A model generated the notes under the pieces. The model was not told the DNA's origin. It ran no database searches and saw only the letters and a list, made by a program, of their open reading frames with translations. DNA of 7,013 nucleotides from Pseudomonadota bacterium (GTDB lineage Bacteria; Bdellovibrionota_C; UBA2361; OMII01). Location of the stretch: contig JAIXPR010000023.1 in assembly GCA_027486155.1 (NCBI GenBank), positions 1 through 7,013 of the forward strand, given 5' to 3'. The position numbers and the translations under genes were made by a program. This document shows positions 1-5,944 of this stretch, piece by piece (the first letter of the stretch is position 1; each line of letters starts with the position of its first letter).

Positions 1-812
1 CCGCTGGTACGTCAAATCTTGCCGATATTATCGAACATCCATCCGAGCGATTTTTTGGGTTCGCCTCGACGAACTTTTATCCTGAATTTCTCGCCGCTGT
101 AGAGATCTTTCAGGATCACGACAAGTACTTCCCGGAGGTCTCGGTGCAGCCGCCCCTTCGGCTTGTGGCCTATCCGATTAGGACTCCGATGTCCACCGCT
201 CAAGCGTCTCGACAACTCGGTGTTCCTCTCGACAACTTGAAAGAGGCGAACTACGCGCTGTTAGATCCTGTCTGGAAGGGCGCCGCTAAGATTCCCGCTG
301 GGTATGTGCTGCAGGTGCCGGTTCAGTATACCGATAAAATGAACGAGGTGCGCACCCCCGAGCCGATTAAGTCTCGAATCGTGACGACCTCATCGGGCGA
401 AGGCAAGATGTATCGGGTGACCCGCAAGGATTCTTTGCAGGCCATCGCGGCGCGATTTAATACCACCCCTGACCGGATCGCTCAGATGAATCGTCTGACT
501 ACGTCTGAGGTACAGGTAGGCCAAGTTATCTTGGTCCCTCGGAATAGTGGAGGCTCGACTAACGAAGCGCCTGTCGCGGACGTAGTTGTCGCGGCCGCTC
601 AGCAGCCGGTTCCCGAGGCCTCGGTAGTAAAGGTTTCAACGCAGCCAAAGAAGGCCTCCGCCGCACCGACCGCGCGGAAACACAAGGTGCGAAAAGGCGA
701 GACCCTCGCTTCCATCGCGGCTCGATACGGCCGATCCATCGCCGATGTTAAAAAGGCGAACAACATGCGGGGTTCAACCCTGATAGCGGGACAGGTTATT
801 CGGATTCCGTAA
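1..812 (+). CDS. MltD-like membrane-bound lytic murein transglycosylase, C-terminal part (5' partial)
   Basis: The reading frame is open from the left edge (first full codon at base 3) to TAA at 810-812, so the gene starts outside the window. The GTG at 144 is internal. The first ~45 visible residues (GFASTNFYPEFLAAVEIF, then a KYFP segment) match the end of the SLT lysozyme-like domain of MltD-type transglycosylases, which cleave peptidoglycan glycan strands to 1,6-anhydromuramyl products in the periplasm. The catalytic Glu region is not in view. Next come a degenerate LysM-like segment (bases ~190-320) and two clear LysM domains at ~411-539 (MYRVTRKDSLQAIAARF) and ~681-809 (HKVRKGETLASIAARYG), which bind GlcNAc in peptidoglycan. 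They are joined by an Ala/Pro/Val-rich linker (~540-675). SLT followed by several LysM units is the usual MltD architecture. Family call is firm; substrate detail is inferred. Confidence 0.88.
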   Translation, partial: AGTSNLADIIEHPSERFFGFASTNFYPEFLAAVEIFQDHDKYFPEVSVQPPLRLVAYPIRTPMSTAQASRQLGVPLDNLKEANYALLDPVWKGAAKIPAGYVLQVPVQYTDKMNEVRTPEPIKSRIVTTSSGEGKMYRVTRKDSLQAIAARFNTTPDRIAQMNRLTTSEVQVGQVILVPRNSGGSTNEAPVADVVVAAAQQPVPEASVVKVSTQPKKASAAPTARKHKVRKGETLASIAARYGRSIADVKKANNMRGSTLIAGQVIRIP

Positions 813-818
813 GCAATT

Positions 819-861
819 CTCGTAGGAGTCCCGCGGAAAAACTGCGAGCTAGGTGGTTTTT
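819..861 (+). terminator. weak possible Rho-independent terminator after the transglycosylase gene
   Basis: CTCGTAG (819-825) pairs with CTGCGAG (842-848), 7 bp with one G-U, around a 16-nt loop. A run of five T follows at 857-861, but 8 nt after the stem. The stem is short and the T run displaced, so this may be chance. It lies 7 nt after the stop codon. Confidence 0.25.
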
Positions 862-932
862 AAAGCACTTTTCCGTCCTTTGTAGCCATATCCGTCTTCG
901 TAAGAGCGTTTCGTCGTTGTTGAGGGATAGGA

Positions 933-1382
933 ATGTCGATTGATAAGTTTACATCTCGCGGGTTTGGTTCAAGTGGCGCAAGTCGCTCGTCGTGGAGCGC
1001 TCCCCGAGAGTCCTATAAACCATCCTCTGATCAGGGGTCTAATTTTCTCTTTGGTGGCGCTGGTCTTCGTGGTGGTCCTCAATCTGGCGGTCAGCACCGC
1101 GCCCTGCCGAAAGGTGGAGGTTCTGAGCTTAGCTCTCATGCTAAACGTTTAGGGGAAGAGTCATGTGGGGTCGGGGACTCCGCTGATCAGGAGCGGTTCA
1201 GAGGCATTGATATGACCGGTGGTGACGAGACAACCACCTCGCTGCAGCGTCGAGCGATCTTTGTGGGACTCTTTGTCGGAGCGTTGATCTTCTCGGTTCT
1301 GATTCGAGCGTGCGCCGGAGGCTCGTCTGATACCTCATGGGTTGGGGAACATCGGGCTCATATTAACCCGGATGACGAATAG
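933..1382 (+). CDS. small Gly/Ser-rich single-pass membrane protein, unknown function
   Basis: 149 aa; no family recognised. The ATG has a good ribosome binding site, GAGGG at 922-926, 6 nt upstream. Residues 1-70 are low-complexity and rich in Gly, Ser and Arg, and predicted disordered. Residues 75-105 are polar and acidic. Residues 108-124 (AIFVGLFVGALIFSVLI) form one hydrophobic helix flanked by Arg-Arg and Arg. A 24-residue polar tail ends in Asp-Asp-Glu. There is no signal peptide at the N-terminus, so the helix would act as an internal anchor with the long disordered part probably cytoplasmic (inference). An overlapping +1-frame ORF (940-1152) has no RBS and is rejected. The gene lies 120 nt after the transglycosylase and converges on the hydrolase gene with a 23-nt gap. 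Coding status is likely because of the RBS and the helix; function unknown. Confidence 0.6.
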   Translation: MSIDKFTSRGFGSSGASRSSWSAPRESYKPSSDQGSNFLFGGAGLRGGPQSGGQHRALPKGGGSELSSHAKRLGEESCGVGDSADQERFRGIDMTGGDETTTSLQRRAIFVGLFVGALIFSVLIRACAGGSSDTSWVGEHRAHINPDDE

Positions 1383-1405
1383 TAGTGCGCGATGAACTCT
1401 TCGTT

Positions 1406-2155
1406 CTAGGCCGTGTGCGTGGCTATAAATGCTTGGAGACGCGCGCGAAGACTCTCAGCTCCCATCTCAAGTGAATTGATGTGATTCGCCCCCCGAATAA
1501 CGATCATCTGGGTGGGCGAGGTCGCCGCGCGCGCGAGCGTAGATGCCATGCTTGCGGGAACGATCGGATCCTTGTCGCCATGAATAAGGAGTATCGGCAC
1601 TTTGATTCGGGAGATCTTTCGATCGTTCTCAAATCGTTTAGGAAGCAGAGGCCAGACAGGAAAGAAGGGATAGAGGTGCCGCGCCATATCCCACGTGTTG
1701 GTAAAGGTGCTTTCCGTGATGAGGCACGCGACCTTCGCGTGTTGAACCAATTCAATAGCCACGGCTCCGCCCATCGAGCAGCCGTACGAGACAACCTTTT
1801 CGGCCCGGAAGCCTCGGTCTTTTGTTAGGTGCGTGTAGGCCGCTCTGGCGCTCGCGTAGACATTCTCCTCAGAGGGAACTCCGGGACTTTTGCCGTACCC
1901 CGGATAATCAAAGGTGAAGAATGACTGTCCGATCGAAGTGAAGAGGTCGTAGTGTTCGCGAAATTTCGTGATGTTGTGTCGATTCCCGTGGGTAAAAAGC
2001 ACCACGGACGGAGACCCGTTGTCGACGAAGACGCCATCGAGGCGCATCCCAAAGTCGGCGCCGAATTCAAGGCGTTCATGCGGGAGGGTAGCGAGGCCAC
2101 CATGATCATCCCTTGTGGGCTTGAAGGTTAACTTGCGTTCAAGGATGTGCAGCAC
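1406..2155 (-). CDS. alpha/beta-hydrolase fold serine hydrolase (Bem46/ABHD13-like)
   Basis: About 249 aa from GTG at 2155. The protein carries the alpha/beta-hydrolase landmarks in order: oxyanion motif THGN (residues ~55-58), the DYPGYGKSPGVPSEE segment typical of Bem46/ABHD13-like proteins (~83-97), nucleophile elbow GCSMGG with Ser127, HGDKDPIVP with catalytic Asp196, and ANH with His225. The likely reaction is hydrolysis of an ester, thioester or amide; the substrate cannot be read from the sequence. An ATG at 2239 would add 28 residues, but those codons run through the perfect terminator hairpin at 2170-2204, so they are not coding. The GTG at 2155 begins the stretch VLHILERKLTFKPTR, which matches where this family normally starts, with a weak AGG about 9 nt upstream. 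No long signal peptide or transmembrane helix is seen after this start. Own promoter or read-through from the upstream gene is unclear. Confidence 0.85.
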   Translation of the reverse strand: MLHILERKLTFKPTRDDHGGLATLPHERLEFGADFGMRLDGVFVDNGSPSVVLFTHGNRHNITKFREHYDLFTSIGQSFFTFDYPGYGKSPGVPSEENVYASARAAYTHLTKDRGFRAEKVVSYGCSMGGAVAIELVQHAKVACLITESTFTNTWDMARHLYPFFPVWPLLPKRFENDRKISRIKVPILLIHGDKDPIVPASMASTLARAATSPTQMIVIRGANHINSLEMGAESLRARLQAFIATHTA

Positions 2156-2164
2156 GTTCCCGTA

Positions 2165-2204
2165 CCTATAAAAAAGGAGCGTGTGGGTCTCACACGCTCC
2201 TTTT
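2165..2204 (-). terminator. Rho-independent terminator of the RG-repeat gene
   Basis: A perfect 14-bp inverted repeat, AAAAGGAGCGTGTG (2172-2185) and CACACGCTCCTTTT (2191-2204), has a 5-nt loop. Read on the minus strand it ends in TTTTTTATAG, a proper U tract. It lies 52 nt after the stop of the 2952-2257 gene. The plus-strand side also has four T, so some bidirectional activity is possible, but no plus-strand gene ends here. Confidence 0.9.
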
Positions 2205-2241
2205 AGTGTACTCGGCTTATATTCAGATTGTCTGTACAATT

Positions 2242-2270
2242 CGCCTGAGATTTTTCTTAGGCTTCAGGCG
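2242..2270 (-). repeat. stem-loop spanning the stop codon of the RG-repeat gene
   Basis: CGCCTGA (2242-2248) and TCAGGCG (2264-2270) form a perfect 7-bp inverted repeat with a 15-nt loop that contains the TAA stop at 2257-2259. There is no U tract after it, so it is not a terminator. It may be a 3'-end mRNA structure or chance. Confidence 0.4.
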
Positions 2271-2952
2271 AGACATGCTCGACCTCGGCACCAGCCTCAG
2301 CCTCCATCATAGCCTCTATGTTCTTTGGCCAGAGACAGATAACGTCCTCACCAGGAATCTGGTACACGCCAAGCTCATCCCCATCACGACGGAAGCCGTA
2401 ACGAACGGCTCCGCCATTGTCACGGAGGAGGTCTCGCGCGGTTTTGTCCTGTCCGCTGAACCAGAGTTGCTGGTACCGCTCAAGGAGCGCGTTGTCATCG
2501 AGAAGCTCTCGGTCGAGCATCGCGAGGCAGCGGGTGTCGATATTGACCTCACCAAGAAGCTCGGAGGCGTCTTTTACGGCTTCCGCGGCGCCCATCGAGT
2601 CACCTTCTGGGTGAACAACGATGGTATAGGCGAACGGATCTCGCTCGATACGGTATGTACCACGAGCCACTGAGATGACCTTTCCACCGTATTCACGAAT
2701 GACTTGATTTTTAACCTCTGGGGCTTCGTCAAGTACCGCCGCCATCTTCTCGATGAATTGCCCGTTAGCGAGCATAAATTGGTCGATTAGAACGAGATCT
2801 CCGCTTTCAATCGAGATTCTCTCTCTCTGATTGCCGCTCTCCGCGCTCTGTCGAGGATGTCGTCGTGAGTGTCTATCTCCACGACCACGACCGCGACCGC
2901 GTCCGCGGCCGCCACGATTTGAGTGCCTGTGATTGCCTCTCTCTCTTCTCAT
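2257..2952 (-). CDS. conserved-looking protein with RG-repeat N-terminus, unknown function
   Basis: 231 aa, ATG at 2952, with AGGA about 11 nt upstream. Residues 1-40 are very basic. They hold an uninterrupted Arg-Gly run at ~14-25 (GGRGRGRGRGRG), flanked by His/Arg/Asn-rich sequence, which resembles RG/RGG-type nucleic-acid-binding tails. Residues ~45-212 look like a folded, acidic-to-neutral domain with segments such as GDLVLIDQFMLANGQF, GTYRIERDPFAYTIVVHPEGD, NIDTRCLAMLDRELL and VRYGFRRDGDELGVY. I cannot assign this domain to a named family. The C-terminal 20 residues are Glu/Ala-rich. A role in RNA or DNA binding is inference from the tail alone. The gene ends in a strong terminator, so it is probably monocistronic. 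The hydrophilic composition and absence of signal peptide or membrane helix suggest a cytoplasmic protein. Confidence 0.8.
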   Translation of the reverse strand: MRRERGNHRHSNRGGRGRGRGRGRGDRHSRRHPRQSAESGNQRERISIESGDLVLIDQFMLANGQFIEKMAAVLDEAPEVKNQVIREYGGKVISVARGTYRIERDPFAYTIVVHPEGDSMGAAEAVKDASELLGEVNIDTRCLAMLDRELLDDNALLERYQQLWFSGQDKTARDLLRDNGGAVRYGFRRDGDELGVYQIPGEDVICLWPKNIEAMMEAEAGAEVEHVSPEA

Positions 2953-3050
2953 ACGAGGTGAATTCCTATGTTAACTAATGAATCAATACTTTGAGCCATA
3001 TCGGAGCAGGTAACGGGCAGCAGTGCTTAAGCTAACGCAGCGTTGAGCAG

Positions 3051-3078
3051 CTGACTCATGCGGAAGGTTTCAGATAAT
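3051..3078 (+). promoter_or_regulatory. possible sigma70-type promoter for the structured transcript
   Basis: CTGACT (3051-3056) and GATAAT (3073-3078) are separated by 16 bp, matching the TTGACA and TATAAT consensus at 4 and 5 of 6 positions. Transcription from about 3085 would give a ~420-nt RNA ending at the terminator near 3503. Such matches arise by chance often in AT-rich spacers, so this is a candidate only. Confidence 0.25.
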
Positions 3079-3406
3079 TCTCGGTAAGCGAGTGGTAATC
3101 GGAGACTGCAAAATCTCTTCGTGCACGTACGTACCAATTCTAAACTTCACTACATGTGGTCGGCTCGCTTTATCTCACGTGTCAACGAGACGACTGAAGA
3201 GCCCCTAAATGGCTGTAACTATTGGGAGCATACCAGATCGAAATGGAGGTGTCACACATATTATAACTAGCTAACTTTTCTATATATTTACCCTTTTCGA
3301 GGGGCTCTCGATGCTCCGTGTTGGGGAAATGCCTTAAACCGTTAAGGTCGGACATCGTTCCGTCGATAGTTAAACTCAAGTTAGCAGTGCCCATGAGAGG
3401 CACGGA

Positions 3407-3469
3407 GGGAACTGCTCAACGACATCAGGTGGTGTGAGACGTGTGGGCCTGAGGTTGTTGAGAATTCCC
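3407..3469 (+). repeat. long imperfect hairpin just before the terminator
   Basis: Three stacked stems: GGGAA (3407-3411) with TTCCC (3465-3469); CTCAACGAC (3415-3423) with GTTGTTGAG (3454-3462), 9 bp with one G-U; and CAGG (3426-3429) with CCTG (3448-3451) across a 2x2 internal loop. The apical loop is GT-rich (3430-3447). Three nucleotides separate it from the terminator stem. Confidence 0.7.
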
Positions 3470-3472
3470 GGC

Positions 3473-3503
3473 AGGCCCCCCGTAAAAAGGGGGCCTCTTT
3501 TTT
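3473..3503 (+). terminator. strong Rho-independent terminator ahead of the 178-aa gene
   Basis: AGGCCCCC (3473-3480) pairs with GGGGGCCT (3489-3496) around an 8-nt loop rich in A. CTTTTTT follows at 3497-3503. The minus-strand reading lacks a U tract, so it works on the plus strand only. It ends 21 nt before the ATG at 3525. Confidence 0.9.
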
Positions 3504-3524
3504 CCTAATTCGAAATAGGTCGAT

Positions 3525-4061
3525 ATGCACCAATCTGAGTATGAGACATCGGTGGGAATGCACGCTCCGGCTATCGGTCTGGGTCTTTGGTATGATGCCG
3601 AGAAGCTTATCCTTGAGGGAATCTATCTCGATGAGGTATCCGCCTACCGAGCTCGACGGAGTTGGATCAAAACGTTCGAGATGAACTTCCTGCTAGAAGA
3701 GATTCACGACTTCAAAGTGAAGGTGGTGTTTGAGAGCGATGAGGGGAGGTATCACGTGCAGTGTACCTTCACGAGCGCGTGCGGGCGGTACGCGTTTTGG
3801 CGGCTCACGCACCATCAGGCGCCGGAGGTGCAGTTCACCCTTGAAACAGCGCATCTGCCCCACGTCACCTCACTTCGTTTTGAGGAGCCGTCTATAGAGT
3901 CTGAGATTGAATCGGTTTCTTCGGAGGAGGGTATCGTAGGCGTTGATGACCTACAGCGGTCGAGCGTATTGGCTGACGCGAGTCGCTTCATTCGAGGGAG
4001 GGTCCGCGCGTGTCTGCGCAAGGTCCGCGGGGTTATTGCCCGTTTGGACAGCTCTTTGTAG
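3525..4061 (+). CDS. orphan 178-aa hypothetical protein
   Basis: I do not recognise this family. The ATG at 3525 has AGGT 4 nt upstream, a weak RBS; a second in-frame ATG at 3558 is an alternative. The first ~120 residues look like a small beta-rich domain with alternating hydrophobic segments (FKVKVVFESDEGRYHVQCTF, then CGRYAFWRL). A Glu/Ser-rich stretch follows (~120-135), then a basic amphipathic tail (~154-175, FIRGRVRACLRKVRGVIARL). There is no signal peptide or membrane helix. The gene begins just after a strong terminator, so it must use a promoter almost on top of its start or be made by conditional read-through. It is followed 90 nt later by the Cas4-like gene on the same strand, which may share its transcript. 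Sequence composition matches the neighbours. Coding status is likely because the frame is long and uninterrupted; function unknown. Confidence 0.7.
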   Translation: MHQSEYETSVGMHAPAIGLGLWYDAEKLILEGIYLDEVSAYRARRSWIKTFEMNFLLEEIHDFKVKVVFESDEGRYHVQCTFTSACGRYAFWRLTHHQAPEVQFTLETAHLPHVTSLRFEEPSIESEIESVSSEEGIVGVDDLQRSSVLADASRFIRGRVRACLRKVRGVIARLDSSL

Positions 4062-4092
4062 CCGTGAATCAACAAACGTAGCCTCTTATGCT

Positions 4093-4121
4093 AGGCACGA
4101 CGGCGTTGTATCGTCGGGCCT
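4093..4121 (+). repeat. stem-loop in the gap before the Cas4-like gene
   Basis: AGGCACGACG (4093-4102) pairs with CGTCGGGCCT (4112-4121), 9 bp with one A-G mismatch and a 9-nt loop. No U tract follows on either strand, so it is not a standard terminator. It sits 30 nt before GTG 4152 and could affect mRNA stability or partial termination between the two genes. Confidence 0.5.
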
Positions 4122-4151
4122 CATCACAGAGAGAGTAGGGAGACTCAAGGG

Positions 4152-5000
4152 GTGGCGACGAAGGGGCCAAACGGTCAGCACATCATAGCGGCTGGAGAAG
4201 TCGGGGCATTCTCGGTCTGTCCTATGGCTTGGAAACTCAAGTGGATCGATAGAGAGCGCGGGCAGCAAGAGTCAACGGTCGCTCTGGGCCAACAACTGCA
4301 TCACGATTGGTCGGTGATCTTTGAGGAGTCTTTAGTCCTAGGGCGGTGGATCCGTTATCTAGCGGTCTTAATTACCAGCGCGATGGTGGTGTTCCTGTTG
4401 TTACATCCCGTTGATGTTCCGTTGCAGGGATTGCTCTCGGTTTCTTTGCGAAATAACGGACTTCAACTCGTAGTGCTGGCGGGCTTTACCTTTCTCGTTA
4501 TTCGCTCCTTTTTGAAAGCCGCTCGTAAACGACACCGAGATACTGGCTTCTTGGTCAATGAGGTCGCTGTGGCGATGGAGGGTAGTTCGATCGTGCCGGC
4601 TCGGGAATATATCTCAATCTCCCAGGGCCTGGCCGGGAAACCGGACGCTCTTGTGAGGGAGGGGGATGAGTTCATCCCTGTAGAGCGAAAACCGTTAGCG
4701 AAGAAACTTCGAGATCGATACGTCGCTCAGTTGCTGATCTACATGCGATTGGTTGAAGAGTTCGAGGGACGACGTCCCTCAAAGGGGTACCTCCTGCTTG
4801 GTGCCGATTGTCGCCGCGTGACGATAGAGAACTCTGAAGCTAAGCAGCGATGGGTGGGGACGTTGCTTCAACAGATGCGCGCGATTTTAGATGGGGGCGA
4901 CGCTCGCGCGACACCGCATCCCGCCAAGTGCGCGAAGTGTGACGTCCGGCACCGCTGTCCGTCGCGTCCTCAAAGCGTCGACGCGGCTAACCCCCAATAA
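4152..5000 (+). CDS. Cas4/RecB-like PD-(D/E)XK nuclease with two inserted transmembrane segments
   Basis: 282 aa from GTG 4152, the first standard start after an in-frame stop at 4092-4094; GGGAG about 10 nt upstream is a plausible RBS. The Cas4/AddB-type motif set is present in order: N-terminal Cys23 in FSVCPMAWKL, His50/51 in GQQLHHDW, Asp165 in GKPDAL, Glu178-x-Lys180 in IPVERKP, Gln193 and Tyr197 in QLLIYMRLVEE, and Cys260, Cys263, Cys269 in CAKCDVRHRCP. The four cysteines are spaced as for the Cas4 4Fe-4S cluster. Unusually, two hydrophobic helices (~67-85 and ~104-120) sit between the H motif and the D motif, so the catalytic fold would be anchored at the inner membrane, with both ends in the cytoplasm. 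Family members cleave or trim DNA ends; activity here is inferred from intact motifs. No cas1, cas2 or CRISPR is in view. The 3' end overlaps fmt (opposite strand) by 14 nt. Confidence 0.85.
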   Translation: MATKGPNGQHIIAAGEVGAFSVCPMAWKLKWIDRERGQQESTVALGQQLHHDWSVIFEESLVLGRWIRYLAVLITSAMVVFLLLHPVDVPLQGLLSVSLRNNGLQLVVLAGFTFLVIRSFLKAARKRHRDTGFLVNEVAVAMEGSSIVPAREYISISQGLAGKPDALVREGDEFIPVERKPLAKKLRDRYVAQLLIYMRLVEEFEGRRPSKGYLLLGADCRRVTIENSEAKQRWVGTLLQQMRAILDGGDARATPHPAKCAKCDVRHRCPSRPQSVDAANPQ

Positions 5001-5940
5001 TCTCCCCTTCAGGGAAGGAGGCTCCTCGAAGAAACGCATCAGCCGCCATCCGTTTCTTGCCCTCTAGTTGAAGGTCTGTCACCGAGAGGGCTGTTCCATT
5101 GGCGCACGCTATCTCTAGCCGGTCCCCTTGCGCGTACACTATGGTGCCTGGGGAGACCGTTGTTGGATAGGTCCTACGAGACTCAACCGCGAAGAGGATC
5201 TTTACACGCTTCCCTCGCCACATGGTGAAACATCCGGGCCAGGGTGAGAACGCGCGAACGGAAAGCGCGATATCGCGAGCCGGTAGCGACCACTGTATGC
5301 GGCACTCCTCAGTGCTAATCTTCGACGCGTAGGTAATCCCTTCGCTTGGCTGAGGGGTGGCGTGGAGAGATCCGTCGATGATGCCCCGCAGACCGTCGGC
5401 GAGATGACTCGCGCCGAGGGCGGCTAGTTTGTCGTGAAGCGTCGCGCCCGTATCGGTCGTCTCGATAGAAACGCGGTGCTTCGCGTATACCGCCCCGGTG
5501 TCTAACCCCTCATCCATCTGCATCAGACATACCCCGGTGTCCTTGTCTCCAGCTTGAATAGCTCGTTGGATCGGTGCCGCCCCTCGCCATCGTGGAAGGA
5601 GGGATGCGTGTATATTAACGCAGCCATGTCTCGGAAACGTTAGCACCTCCTTTGGGAGGATCTGACCGAAGGCGATGACAACTCCGATATCGAACGGGCC
5701 GAGGTCCGAGATGTTAGAGCGGAGAGAAGAAAACTCTTTGCGAAGAGAGTGGGGTTGAAATACGGGGATGGTGTGCTTGAGGGCAAGCTCTTTGATCGGG
5801 GACATCGCGATCTTTCCCCCACGTCCGGATGGTCTGTCCGGTTGGGTGAGGACGGCACCGACGGAGATGCCTGGCGCGTCGATGAGAGCTTGCAACGTAG
5901 GGACGGAGAAATCGGGTGTACCGAAGAATAGGACATTCAT
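4987..5940 (-). CDS. fmt: methionyl-tRNA formyltransferase
   Basis: 317 aa, the usual length for Fmt. The enzyme transfers a formyl group from 10-formyl-tetrahydrofolate to methionyl-initiator tRNA in the cytoplasm. The N-terminal domain begins MNVLFFGTPDFSVP and shows the family signatures TQPDRPSGRG (~32-41), the catalytic triad Asn109, His111 (VNIHASLLPRWRGAAPIQ) and Asp147 (EGLDTG), and TYASKIS (~203-209). The C-terminal OB-like tRNA-binding domain (~215-310) follows, with AFSPWPG at ~230-236. An upstream ATG at 6042 would add 34 Ser/Arg-rich residues read out of frame through def; the start at 5940 is chosen because it begins at the family N-terminus, 4 nt after the def stop. It is the second gene of a def-fmt operon and probably translationally coupled. 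Its 3' end overlaps the convergent Cas4-like gene by 14 nt. Confidence 0.97.
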   Translation of the reverse strand: MNVLFFGTPDFSVPTLQALIDAPGISVGAVLTQPDRPSGRGGKIAMSPIKELALKHTIPVFQPHSLRKEFSSLRSNISDLGPFDIGVVIAFGQILPKEVLTFPRHGCVNIHASLLPRWRGAAPIQRAIQAGDKDTGVCLMQMDEGLDTGAVYAKHRVSIETTDTGATLHDKLAALGASHLADGLRGIIDGSLHATPQPSEGITYASKISTEECRIQWSLPARDIALSVRAFSPWPGCFTMWRGKRVKILFAVESRRTYPTTVSPGTIVYAQGDRLEIACANGTALSVTDLQLEGKKRMAADAFLRGASFPEGEIIGG

Positions 5941-5944
5941 GTGC

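Larger units (their letters stand above)
3290..3503 (+). ncRNA. candidate structured small RNA or terminating 5' leader
   Basis: A run of local hairpins ends in an 18-bp interrupted stem (3407-3469) and a strong terminator, which marks a real plus-strand transcript 3' end with no protein gene before it. I checked by eye for known RNAs. The SRP GGAAG-type loop, the RNase P core motifs and the tmRNA ends with a T-arm are absent. A GCCTTAAACCG stretch (~3331-3341) is faintly like part of 6S RNA, but the overall fold does not match clearly. Since the 178-aa gene starts 21 nt past the terminator, a cis-acting leader of that gene is an equal possibility. The 5' end is not defined; 3290 is where dense pairing begins. 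Confidence 0.4.
2953..3524. other. 572-bp non-coding region between divergent genes
   Basis: No convincing protein gene is seen. The short minus-strand frames here lack Shine-Dalgarno sites, and one reads through the terminator. The left two-thirds (2953-3290) is AT-richer than the flanks and carries upstream sequences for the minus-strand gene at 2952. The right third is dense in base-paired elements: TCGAG/CTCGA at 3297-3311, CCTTAA/TTAAGG at ~3332-3347, GTGCC/GGCAC at 3388-3403, the long hairpin at 3407-3469 and the terminator at 3473-3503. Confidence 0.7.

Noticed and set aside
940..1152. 70-aa hydrophobic ORF in the +1 frame of the Gly/Ser-rich gene
   Set aside because: It starts 7 nt inside the gene that has a proper RBS and ends without context. 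The hydrophobicity is a by-product of reading Gly/Ser codons shifted by one.
2206..2673. 155-aa plus-strand ORF opposite the RG-repeat gene
   Set aside because: It is antisense to a better-supported gene with an RBS and terminator; no domain and no RBS of its own.
3085..3120. tRNA-Cys-like stretch (AGTGGTAATCGGAGACTGCAA, here shortened: GTGGTAATCGG then CTGCAAA) with a GCA anticodon-like loop
   Set aside because: The anticodon stem only closes with an 8-nt loop, no acceptor stem can be formed, and no T-arm (GTTCRA-type) lies downstream. It is probably chance or a decayed remnant at best.
3182..3403. 73-aa minus-strand ORF in the intergenic region
   Set aside because: No RBS, no recognisable composition, and it runs antisense through the structured RNA region.
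3320..3470. 6S RNA
   Set aside because: Only a short GCCTTAAA-like resemblance; I could not build the closing stem and central bubble that define 6S RNA.
3400..3470. SRP 4.5S RNA
   Set aside because: The hairpin length is plausible, but the conserved GGAAG/AGCAG internal loop sequence is absent.
3381..3563. 60-aa minus-strand ORF
   Set aside because: It reads through both arms of the strong terminator at 3473-3503 and into the start of the 178-aa gene.
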